DNA from: Candidatus Scybalocola fimicaballi
GTDB lineage: Bacteria; Bacteroidota; Bacteroidia; Bacteroidales; Paludibacteraceae
DNA length: 5,766 bases
NCBI GenBank assembly: GCA_002317115.1
Contig: DCIP01000060.1
Span: 1 to 5,766 of the forward strand
Direction of reading: 5' to 3'
This document shows, one piece after another, positions 1 to 5,396 of this stretch. The first letter of the stretch is position 1. Each line of letters begins with the position of its first letter. A program made the position numbers and the translations under genes. The notes under the pieces are model-generated. The model was given only the letters and a program-made list of their open reading frames with translations, did not search any database and was not told where the DNA came from.

Positions 1-330
1 GTCTCCAAGACCAGCGACCTGGCAAAGGTAACCGCCAGAGATAGGATGCTCGATACGTAGGCATGCATCTTTGTTTAGGTGATTAACAGCCTCATATAAT
101 AAGAATGAGATGCTTCGAATGTAAGCTCTTACACCGTGAAGAGAATCGAGTCCGAGGAATTCCACACATTTAGGTTTATATACGCAGAATTTTAGGTCCT
201 TGATCTTACCGTTCACTTTCGCTACAATCGCTTTGACATCCTTTGGACAGATCTCCTCCAATGTGATGCCAGCGGGATATGAATTAGTTATATTGCTGTT
301 GACGCAATGTATTTTTACTTTCTTTTCCAT
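1..330 (-). CDS. TGS-domain nucleoside (uridine-type) kinase, N-terminal part only
   Basis: Only the first 110 codons are in the window; the gene reads from 330 leftwards and runs off position 1 with no stop. Residues 1-60 look like a TGS domain as in threonyl-tRNA synthetase (PAGITLEEICPKDVKAIVAK, then VNGKIKDLKF). Residues 66-101 (GVRAYIRSISFLLYEAV, LRIEHPISGGY) look like the start of the tRNA-synthetase second additional domain. This combination is known from Bacteroidetes nucleoside kinases of about 550 residues, where a uridine kinase/phosphoribulokinase-like P-loop domain follows. From the family, the expected role is cytoplasmic phosphorylation of a nucleoside with ATP (pyrimidine salvage). 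The kinase domain lies outside the window, so the activity is inferred from the N-terminus alone. The ATG at 328-330 is chosen because it begins the conserved region with no better upstream start. The gene is divergent from the TPR gene. Confidence 0.85.
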   Translation of the reverse strand, partial: MEKKVKIHCVNSNITNSYPAGITLEEICPKDVKAIVAKVNGKIKDLKFCVYKPKCVEFLGLDSLHGVRAYIRSISFLLYEAVNHLNKDACLRIEHPISGGYLCQVAGLGD

Positions 331-364
331 GGCAATAACTATTATTAGTTCTAATATTTGCACA

Positions 365-397
365 CTAAAATAATGCCAAAAATCAATATATCACAAG
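365..397 (-). promoter_or_regulatory. Weak candidate promoter for the nucleoside kinase gene
   Basis: Read on the minus strand, 372-365 is TATTTTAG, one mismatch from the Bacteroidetes -7 box TAnnTTTG. CTTG at 397-394 lies 21 bases upstream, one mismatch from the -33 box TTTG. Transcription would start near 358, giving a leader of about 28 nt. A competing -7 box, GATTTTTG (384-377), also has one mismatch, so the exact choice is uncertain. Confidence 0.3.
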
Positions 398-420
398 AAT
401 TTGACACGAAAAAATAGTCA

Positions 421-440
421 TTAATGATGTATAACATTAA
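421..440. repeat. Imperfect palindrome in the divergent intergenic region
   Basis: TTAATG (421-426) and CATTAA (435-440) are perfect 6-base inverted arms separated by 8 bases. The size and spacing would suit a dimeric regulator, but A/T-rich palindromes arise easily by chance here. Confidence 0.3.
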
Positions 441-497
441 ATCAGTCGATGAATAAAGGTTTAAAAAGAATTTTTAACATAAAAAAAAGAGAATATG

Positions 498-528
498 TTA
501 GTTTTATATCTTAAAAGTTGTATTTTTG
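498..528 (+). promoter_or_regulatory. Promoter of the TPR protein gene
   Basis: TATTTTTG at 521-528 matches the Bacteroidetes sigma-70 (ABfr) -7 consensus TAnnTTTG exactly. TTAG at 498-501 is a one-mismatch -33 box at the standard 19-base spacing. Transcription would begin near 535, leaving an untranslated leader of about 115 nt before the ATG at 652. Confidence 0.65.
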
Positions 529-651
529 CATTCGTATATACGTTGGTTAAGCTTTATAAATAATATGCGAGACCAATTATACAATATTAGGTTAAAAAAT
601 TCAAGAAAGAATGTCAGTTGTCAAGAGATAACGGACTAAACGATTTAAAAG

Positions 652-1308
652 ATGAGAAAATTTTTCTTTTTACTAGTGTCAACAGTTTGTTTTGCGTTGA
701 CAGCATCAGCTCAGAAGAGTGTAACTGAGTATTTCAACGAGGGTATTCAGAAGTATCGCAACGCTGAGTACAAGGCTGCTATCCAGAGCTTCAACAAAGT
801 GCTTGAGTTAAATCCAAAGTTCATTGAGGCTTACGGCAACATGGGTAACGCAAAATTCCGTTTGGGAGATTACAAAGGTGCAAAGTCAGATTACGATGTA
901 GTGCTTGAGTCAAATCCAAATGATGCCTTGACATTCTACAACCGTGCTACTACAAGAAAAGAGCTTGGTGATGTTAAGGGTTCTATCGAGGATAACAACG
1001 CTGCTATCAAGATCAACCCTAAGTTCGCTGAGGCTTACTTCAACAGAGGTAACTCATACGCTGAGCTTGGTGATGAGAAGGCTGCAATGAAGGATTACAA
1101 CAAGGCAATCGCTCTTACACCTCAGTTTGCTAAGGCATACTACAACCGTGGTCACCTACGTTACAAGGGTGGTGATGTTGAGGCTGCTGCTCTTGACTGG
1201 GAGCGCGCTGCTTCTCTAGACTTCTACAAGGCATTTGATTCTTTGAAGGAGTACTGCGGAATCGGAACTCAGGAGACAAACTGTGATCCTACAGTAGGTT
1301 TGAAGTAA
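652..1308 (+). CDS. Secreted tetratricopeptide-repeat (TPR) protein
   Basis: The 218-residue product has a signal peptide: MRKFF, a hydrophobic stretch at 6-18, and a signal peptidase I site after ASA (residues 18-20), so the mature protein starts at Gln21 and is probably periplasmic. Five tandem 34-residue TPRs follow in exact register: 24-57, 58-91, 92-125, 126-159 and 160-193. Each has the usual Gly/Ala-Tyr pattern and ends in a NP or TP turn, except the last (SLDFYKA). A short tail with two cysteines (C202, C211) could form a disulfide in the periplasm. TPRs form a helical scaffold for protein binding; the partner cannot be told from the sequence. Codon use (GGT, AAC, AAG, CGT) is that of a well-expressed gene, unlike the next gene. 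It is a single-gene unit with its own promoter and terminator. The ATG at 652 is the only start giving a full signal peptide. Confidence 0.9.
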   Translation: MRKFFFLLVSTVCFALTASAQKSVTEYFNEGIQKYRNAEYKAAIQSFNKVLELNPKFIEAYGNMGNAKFRLGDYKGAKSDYDVVLESNPNDALTFYNRATTRKELGDVKGSIEDNNAAIKINPKFAEAYFNRGNSYAELGDEKAAMKDYNKAIALTPQFAKAYYNRGHLRYKGGDVEAAALDWERAASLDFYKAFDSLKEYCGIGTQETNCDPTVGLK

Positions 1309-1330
1309 GAAATTACTAGAAAGGAATTAT

Positions 1331-1361
1331 AAAAGGTCAGGTTAAAACCTGACCTTTTTTT
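1331..1361 (+). terminator. Rho-independent terminator of the TPR gene
   Basis: AAAAGGTCAGGT (1331-1342) pairs perfectly with ACCTGACCTTTT (1347-1358) around a 4-base loop, and the T-run reaches 1361. It lies 22 bases after the stop codon. Confidence 0.93.
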
Positions 1362-1367
1362 GTTGCG

Positions 1368-1375
1368 TACGTTTT
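1368..1375 (+). promoter_or_regulatory. Possible -7 box for the SAP gene
   Basis: TACGTTTT differs from TAnnTTTG at the last base only. It lies 26 bases before the ATG and directly after the TPR terminator. No convincing -33 TTTG is present at 19-21 bases, so this is a weak call. Confidence 0.25.
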
Positions 1376-1401
1376 ATGTAATGAATTAATAGAGAAAAAC
1401 C

Positions 1402-1980
1402 ATGATAAGTGAGCGACCAGAAATAAAAATAGGACTAAAAGGAGAAACGTTCAGAAGCTTTTATTATCTAAAAGAAGAATTAGTTGATTTTTGTAGAAAG
1501 AATAAATTACCTGTATCAGGAGGTAAATTAGAACTCACAAATAGAATTGCTACTTTCTTGGATTCCGGTAATATTGTGGCAGCAGAGAAAGTATATAGAA
1601 AAGTCACTTTGGATATAGGAGAATTAACAGAACAAACAATCATTGAGGATAATTTTGTTTGCTCAGAGAAACATAGAAAATTCTTTAAGGAAAAAATTGG
1701 GAAGAGTTTCTCGTTTAATGTGTTATTTCAAAAATGGTTAAAGAGCAATGCAGGTAAAACATATGAAGATGCTATTGACGCATATTATCATATTTTAGAA
1801 GAAAAGAAGAAAGATAAAACGGCTATCGACAAGCAGTTTGAATATAATACCTACATTCGAGATTTTTTTGAAGATAACAAGGGGAAAAGCCTAGAGGAGG
1901 CAATTGTTTGTTGGAAATATAAAAAGAGTTTACAAGGCCATAATCGATATGAGAAGTCTGATTTGGTTGCGTTGAATTGA
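1402..1980 (+). CDS. SAP domain protein, probably with DUF6434
   Basis: The product is a 192-residue soluble protein with no signal peptide. Residues about 22-56 (YLKEELVDFCRKNKLPVSGG, then KLELTNRIATFLDSG) form a SAP motif, a small helix-turn-helix-like unit that in other proteins binds AT-rich DNA. Residues 65-190 are rich in Lys and aromatic residues (FKEKIGKSFSFNVLFQKWLK, FFEDNKGKSLEEAIVCWKYK) and resemble the DUF6434 domain often found behind a SAP motif in Firmicutes and Bacteroidetes. The two segments just quoted look like an internal duplication of a GKS(F/L)-x-x-A/V-W unit. Function is unknown; a DNA-associated role is inferred only from the SAP motif. The gene stands alone behind the TPR terminator. 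It uses AAA and AGA heavily, unlike the TPR gene, which fits horizontal transfer or low expression. The start at 1402 follows an A-rich AGAGAAAAAC stretch typical of Bacteroidetes. Confidence 0.75.
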   Translation: MISERPEIKIGLKGETFRSFYYLKEELVDFCRKNKLPVSGGKLELTNRIATFLDSGNIVAAEKVYRKVTLDIGELTEQTIIEDNFVCSEKHRKFFKEKIGKSFSFNVLFQKWLKSNAGKTYEDAIDAYYHILEEKKKDKTAIDKQFEYNTYIRDFFEDNKGKSLEEAIVCWKYKKSLQGHNRYEKSDLVALN

Positions 1981-2053
1981 TTTGATATAGTTAGTATGCT
2001 TATTGATTATTAGATAATTAGTGCTTATTGTGCTAAGTGAATATTCTTTCTTT

Positions 2054-2084
2054 TTCGTAAATAAATTCGGATTTTTACGAATTT
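2054..2084 (+). repeat. Overlapping inverted repeats downstream of the SAP gene
   Basis: TTCGTAAA (2054-2061) is complementary to TTTACGAA (2074-2081), and AAATTCG (2063-2069) is complementary to CGAATTT (2078-2084). The two stems share 2078-2081, so only one can form at a time. Both are A/T-rich and followed by only a short T-run, so this is at best a weak terminator for the SAP gene. Confidence 0.4.
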
Positions 2085-2177
2085 GTCTGGCGAAACAAGT
2101 AGCACCTGGCTATTGCCTTCAACCTAAAGAAAATGTCGCCTTTTTACTGGTTTTCATACAATATTTGTTTATATACA

Positions 2178-2185
2178 TACGTTTG
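2178..2185 (+). promoter_or_regulatory. -7 box of the lipoprotein gene
   Basis: TACGTTTG matches TAnnTTTG exactly and ends 21 bases before the ATG at 2207. The -33 region is poor (TTCA at 2153-2156, spacing 21). Transcription would begin near 2192, so the leader would be only about 15-20 nt. Confidence 0.45.
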
Positions 2186-2206
2186 TAATATAAATAATAC
2201 ATCGAA

Positions 2207-2980
2207 ATGCTTATGAATAAAAATCTGTTTTTTGGAGTTGCATCAGGCATTATGTTGTCTGCACTCACATTTATGACGTCGTGCGATGATGAGGATTTTC
2301 CAAAGAGAAAGCCGTTAAAGGTTTTGGAATCAGTTGTGTTGAAATACCATGACTCAAGTTTTACAGAACACATTAGCTTGAATTACGACTACATTGGCCG
2401 TATTGTCAGAAAGAAAGCTTCATATTCTAATTCTGATTCTATACTTACAGTTCTAACTTATGAAGATAAGACAATCTTAGGTCAGCAAATATCCAATAAT
2501 GGAGTGCTTGACTTTTCTGGAGAATATACTTCGCAGGGAAATGTCTCAAAGTATCAGTACGGTGATAACAAAAAGTTCATTTATGAGTATAACGACCTAG
2601 GAGAGTTGATCTCTTATACGTGGGAAATCAACAATTACAGTGATCCTGCAATAAATGGTAAAATGGTAGAGACTTACAAATGGAAAGATGGGAATGTAGT
2701 AGAGACTCAAAGATCTGATTCTAAATCCGTATTCATCTTCTCTAAAGAAGAAAAGTACAAAAATTTTGGAAAACTAAGATTCGATTATCTCAACGCTCTT
2801 CCTGATGCCGCTTACGGTGTAGCAAATGAATATTTGCCTATATCTGTAATTGAAATTGGTGATGATGGAAAATCGGATACAACAAATTTCATCTATACTT
2901 TCGATGCTGATGGTTATCCGTTGACTCTTACAATGAATGACGGTACTCATAATTTTACTTGGAAGGATACAGGAAGATAA
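2207..2980 (+). CDS. Surface lipoprotein with YD-like repeats, function unknown
   Basis: The product has 257 residues. A type II signal peptide (hydrophobic 8-22, lipobox FMTSC) puts the lipidated cysteine at residue 26. It is followed at once by DDED, an acidic run that in Bacteroidetes acts as a lipoprotein export signal, so the protein is probably on the outer face of the outer membrane. The mature part is beta-rich with repeated aromatic-acidic strands: LNYDYIGRIVRK (58-69), YTSQGNVSKYQY (107-118), FIYEYNDLGELISYTWE (124-140), YKWKDGNVVETQ (157-168) and FIYTFDADGYPLTLTMN (228-244). They recall the YD/RHS-like strands of Bacteroidetes DUF4595-type lipoproteins, but I cannot assign the family firmly. 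An alternative ATG at 2213 (residue 3, MNKN) gives an equally good signal peptide and may be the true start. The gene is alone, with its own -7 box and a terminator right after the stop. The ligand or role is not apparent. Confidence 0.75.
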   Translation: MLMNKNLFFGVASGIMLSALTFMTSCDDEDFPKRKPLKVLESVVLKYHDSSFTEHISLNYDYIGRIVRKKASYSNSDSILTVLTYEDKTILGQQISNNGVLDFSGEYTSQGNVSKYQYGDNKKFIYEYNDLGELISYTWEINNYSDPAINGKMVETYKWKDGNVVETQRSDSKSVFIFSKEEKYKNFGKLRFDYLNALPDAAYGVANEYLPISVIEIGDDGKSDTTNFIYTFDADGYPLTLTMNDGTHNFTWKDTGR

Positions 2981-2996
2981 GATGACCGATATCAAC

Positions 2997-3026
2997 AAAA
3001 AGAGCCGCAGAAATGCGGCTCTTTCG
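2997..3026. terminator. Bidirectional terminator between convergent genes
   Basis: AGAGCCGCA (3001-3009) pairs perfectly with TGCGGCTCT (3014-3022) around a GAAA loop, flanked by AAAA on the left and TTT on the right. On the plus strand it ends the lipoprotein transcript, with a T-tract broken by CG of the hexamer repeat. On the minus strand it is followed by TTTTTG and ends the YeiH-family transcript after that RNA has passed through the hexamer repeat. Confidence 0.9.
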
Positions 3027-3088
3027 TTTTCGTTTTCGTTTTCGTTTTCGTCTTCGTTTTCGTCTTCGTTTTCGTTTTCGTCTTCGTC
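3022..3088. repeat. Hexanucleotide tandem repeat (TTTTCG/TCTTCG), 10 units
   Basis: Ten uninterrupted 6-base units fill 3027-3086, preceded by a partial unit TTTCG that is the tail of the terminator and followed by a partial TC. With A = TTTTCG and B = TCTTCG the order is AAAABABAAB, so the only variation is T/C at the second position. It lies in noncoding sequence between two convergent genes and ends four bases before the YeiH-family stop codon. On the minus strand it reads as purine-rich CGAAAA/CGAAGA. Confidence 0.95.
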
Positions 3089-3090
3089 AA

Positions 3091-4164
3091 TTATGCAATC
3101 CAAAGGATATATCCCAATGAGACGACGCTGATAACCATCCACAATGCGATTCCCTGAATCAACGGACGTACTCCGACCGACTGCAATGTCTTCTTTGTCA
3201 AGCCGGCACCGATGAAGAATAGGGATAGGGTAATCAACTGTTTTGCCAATAGGTTGACTGCACTGCTGAACGATGTGCCGATCTTTGCCGCATTTTCACC
3301 AATAAGGTCGCTATTTGAAAGGATATATGTGTTGACGAGGATTGCAACTATAAACCAGATAATAAACGTAGGAATGGCCTTATACCATGGTTTTTTAGCC
3401 TCTTCCTCATTGTTGCCGCGGAAGAAGAATGGTGTGACCAATACTAATCCTACAATCCATAGCGCACGAGTCAATTTGATTGTGGTCGCAACTTCCAACG
3501 CTGAGACACCCTGTGTCGCAATCAAATCTGCGTGGGTATGGTCGTAAGCGGCTCCTGCTCCCACCACTGAACTTGTGTCGTGGATGGCGATTGCAGCCCA
3601 CATACCGAACTGTTTCATGCTCATTCCGATGAAATCACCGATGACTGGGAAGATGAATAGAGCTACAGCGTTTAGGATAAAGACGACGCCAAGAGCCACT
3701 GTCATGGATTCCGATTTGGCTTTGATTGTCGGACCGACTGCTGCGATAGCCGAACCACCACAGATTGCTGTTCCTGAGGAAATCAAATAGCTTGTTTGCG
3801 AATCTACCTTTAATATCTTTCTTCCAATTAAATAGCCAAGACCAAGAGTGCCGAATACACTTACGATAGTGAAAAGCATTCCATCACGTCCCGACGCGAT
3901 GGCTTGGTTGACGTTCATGCCGAATCCAAGTCCGATAACTGAGTATTGAAGCATCTTCTTCGACATTAGTTTGGTGAAGTCTGCGTATGTCGCACCGAAA
4001 GTCAATGCAAAGACAATTCCTAAAAAGAGAGCAATTGGCGACGTCACCCATGTCGCAACCCATGATAATGATCCTAAATCCAAACCGAATTGCTTTACGG
4101 CAAATCCTAACAATAACGAAAGTGCAAGAACCGACACTATCGCTATGTAAACGATCTTATTCAT
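3091..4164 (-). CDS. yeiH: YeiH/UPF0324 family membrane transporter (putative sulfate exporter family)
   Basis: The product is a 357-residue integral membrane protein, about the usual family length, with roughly ten hydrophobic segments (for example 4-22, 42-60, 96-114, 155-175, 235-249, 264-282, 305-322 and 336-356). Family hallmarks are the GTAICGGSAIAA motif (131-142) and AIHDTSSVVGAGA (193-205), both in conserved pore-like helices of UPF0324 (Cons_hypoth698). A charged cytoplasmic-type loop follows at 250-262 (GNNEEEAKKPWYK). Members are annotated as putative sulfate exporters, but the substrate is poorly established, so sulfate is family lore and not seen here. No LysR regulator gene sits next to it, unlike in enterobacteria. 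The gene is its own unit with an A-rich start context (CATAAAAAATG). Its leader contains a -7 box (4241-4248) and a terminator-like hairpin (4205-4225). The stop codon abuts the hexamer repeat. Confidence 0.88.
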   Translation of the reverse strand: MNKIVYIAIVSVLALSLLLGFAVKQFGLDLGSLSWVATWVTSPIALFLGIVFALTFGATYADFTKLMSKKMLQYSVIGLGFGMNVNQAIASGRDGMLFTIVSVFGTLGLGYLIGRKILKVDSQTSYLISSGTAICGGSAIAAVGPTIKAKSESMTVALGVVFILNAVALFIFPVIGDFIGMSMKQFGMWAAIAIHDTSSVVGAGAAYDHTHADLIATQGVSALEVATTIKLTRALWIVGLVLVTPFFFRGNNEEEAKKPWYKAIPTFIIWFIVAILVNTYILSNSDLIGENAAKIGTSFSSAVNLLAKQLITLSLFFIGAGLTKKTLQSVGVRPLIQGIALWMVISVVSLGYILWIA

Positions 4165-4199
4165 TTTTTATGTAATTGTTTAATTTCTTTCAATTCAAT

Positions 4200-4229
4200 G
4201 TAAAAGACGGGGAGATGCCCCGTCTCTAC
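4200..4229 (-). promoter_or_regulatory. Terminator-like hairpin in the leader of the YeiH-family gene
   Basis: AGACGGGG (4205-4212) and CCCCGTCT (4218-4225) form a perfect 8-bp, very G/C-rich stem with a 5-base loop. On the minus strand the stem is followed by UUU, giving a run of four U including the last paired base, about 40 nt before the start codon. The outer flanks extend the symmetry imperfectly (GTAAAAGACGGGG at 4200-4212 against CCCCGTCTCTAC at 4218-4229). It could be an attenuator, a second terminator behind the upstream gene, or a REP-like palindrome. Confidence 0.6.
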
Positions 4230-4240
4230 TATTTGATTTG

Positions 4241-4248
4241 CAAAATTA
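4241..4248 (-). promoter_or_regulatory. -7 box of the YeiH-family gene
   Basis: Read on the minus strand this is TAATTTTG, an exact TAnnTTTG match. The -33 region 19-21 bases further up lies inside the terminator loop of the preceding gene and is poor (TAAA or TTAA). A start near 4234 would give a leader of about 70 nt that includes the G/C hairpin. Confidence 0.5.
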
Positions 4249-4250
4249 AC

Positions 4251-4287
4251 AAAAAAGGCTCACGTTTTTTAAGACGTGAACCTCTTT
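4251..4287 (-). terminator. Terminator of the two-gene membrane unit
   Basis: Read on the minus strand, bases 4287-4274 (AAAGAGGTTCACGT) pair over 14 bp with 4265-4252 (ACGTGAGCCTTTTT), with two G-U wobbles and an 8-base loop. The T-run ends at 4251. The stem starts 11 bases after the stop codon of the gene at 4299-5396. Confidence 0.88.
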
Positions 4288-4298
4288 ATTTTGTTTTA

Positions 4299-5396
4299 TC
4301 ACATTATTCCTTTCAACCAATTGTAAATCCATTCCGCGTCTCCTTCATCCCAACGGATACACCAGAATCTTATGGTGTACATGAATTTGTCGATTGACTC
4401 TTTATCTCCGTCGTATCCTATGATATTGCATATTTGATCGATCTCTTCTTTATCTCTTATGTCATCATAGTCCCAACTGTCTATGTATTTCCAATTGTCC
4501 GCATGGCTTTTAGAGATGGAAATTACTGTCTTATAGTTCTGTGGGGTTATCCAATGATAACTGTCTAAGAGTTGGCTGGACGCATTATAGATATCCGGAC
4601 ATTCTTTTGCCAGTTTTCTGATTTGCTCATTATGCATTTCCAACCATTTTTTGATTCTATCTTTGGAAACACATTTAAGAGCTTCTCTTTTATGAATGCT
4701 AAGAGCTTCAGTTAGGTTTTTGACGTGATTGTCTCCGACGTTGCAATGCTCTTTTTCACAGTATTCTTTCAACTCACAATAGATGCTGGTCATCAAAGAG
4801 TCTGCCATCCATTCAGTGTTGACGGACTCTTTCACAAGTTGTGACAATAAAACTCCCTCAATCTCCATGTCGCTCACTCCGCTGTTTTTGTTGGAGATGC
4901 TATACGACGGTATGATCGCGCATATTGTAGCGTTTCTATCTTGTGCCATCTTCAGAATCTGCATGCTGCAAAAGTATACGCTATCATGGAAACTAATTGA
5001 AAGATAGTCGTATTCATATAATAATTTGTTTATGTTTTTGCTATTTTTATGATGGTTTGCTTCATAACGTTCAATGCATTCCACACTTGGCTTGGTGAAA
5101 CTTGGAATAATGCAACTGTGTAGAGGCACATCGTATCCTTCCTCATTTTCTCCAAACACTATATAATCTCCAAATGAATATCCTTCATTTAGAAGAGAAT
5201 CTGTAAAAGTGAATTGTACGCTGGTTGAATAGGGATTCTTCATTTCAAAATCCGATATCTTCTCTATCCTCAATCTTAAATCCTTATGCGTAGAGTTTGC
5301 CCCTCCGCACCAACCGATTAGTCCTAAGACGAATAGGAATAGACAACCAATCATTCCTATCAAGTAATATTTTCTATTTATCACCTTCGATTCCAT
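4299..5396 (-). CDS. Unrecognised single-span membrane protein
   Basis: I do not recognise this 365-residue protein. It has a basic N-terminus (MESKVINRK) and one hydrophobic segment at 11-30, ending in WCGG, which is an uncleaved anchor or a signal sequence; the rest would then be outside the inner membrane. Region 40-110 looks beta-rich and contains FGDYIVFG (75-82). Region 180-265 is mainly charged helix (VKNLTEALSIHKREALK, RIKKWLEMHNEQIRKLAKEC). The end, 282-361, is unusually rich in Trp and acidic residues. There are about a dozen cysteines, spread without a clear metal motif. The start lies inside the upstream gene (23-nt overlap) after a purine-rich AAAAAGAGAAAGAG stretch, which implies translational coupling to that membrane protein. 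The paired arrangement weakly recalls DUF2157/DUF4401 proteins followed by GDYXXLXY proteins, but the motif here is degenerate. A terminator closes the unit. Confidence 0.7.
   Translation of the reverse strand: MESKVINRKYYLIGMIGCLFLFVLGLIGWCGGANSTHKDLRLRIEKISDFEMKNPYSTSVQFTFTDSLLNEGYSFGDYIVFGENEEGYDVPLHSCIIPSFTKPSVECIERYEANHHKNSKNINKLLYEYDYLSISFHDSVYFCSMQILKMAQDRNATICAIIPSYSISNKNSGVSDMEIEGVLLSQLVKESVNTEWMADSLMTSIYCELKEYCEKEHCNVGDNHVKNLTEALSIHKREALKCVSKDRIKKWLEMHNEQIRKLAKECPDIYNASSQLLDSYHWITPQNYKTVISISKSHADNWKYIDSWDYDDIRDKEEIDQICNIIGYDGDKESIDKFMYTIRFWCIRWDEGDAEWIYNWLKGIM

Larger units (their letters stand above)
331..651. other. Divergent intergenic region, AT-rich, no gene seen
   Basis: This 321-base stretch separates the divergent kinase and TPR genes. 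It is very AT-rich, with poly-A runs (for example 481-488), and I see no open frame with coding character and no tRNA or known riboswitch shape. It holds the TPR promoter (498-528), a weak candidate promoter for the kinase (365-397), and an imperfect palindrome TTAATG-N8-CATTAA at 421-440 midway between them, which could be an operator. Confidence 0.6.

Noticed and set aside
1991..2030. Imperfect direct repeat TTAGTATGCTTATTG / TTAGTGCTTATTG
   Set aside because: Short, A/T-rich and without an adjacent gene start or mobile element; not distinguishable from chance.
2168..2194. Inverted repeat TTTATAT / ATATAAA around the lipoprotein -7 box
   Set aside because: A 7-base A/T-only symmetry in an A/T-rich promoter is expected by chance; the interior does not pair.
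2119..2373. Minus-strand frame of 84 codons antisense to the lipoprotein start
   Set aside because: It covers the lipoprotein promoter and signal peptide region in antisense and shows no domain or signal; a shadow frame.
3027..3086. CRISPR-like array
   Set aside because: The units are 6 bases and contiguous, with no spacers and no cas genes; it is a simple tandem repeat.
2937..3131. Plus-strand open frame with Ser-Phe repeats
   Set aside because: It is the same hexamer array in another frame, overlapping the end of the lipoprotein gene and the terminator, with no coding signals.
2774..3142. Minus-strand open frame with an Asp-Glu-Asn-rich repeat segment (122 codons)
   Set aside because: The acidic repeats are just the hexamer array read in one frame. 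The frame overlaps the lipoprotein gene on the other strand and the YeiH-family 3' end, and crosses the terminator hairpin.
4176..4397. Plus-strand frame of 73 codons across the transporter leader
   Set aside because: It runs through two hairpins and into the antisense of the gene at 4299-5396; no coding character.
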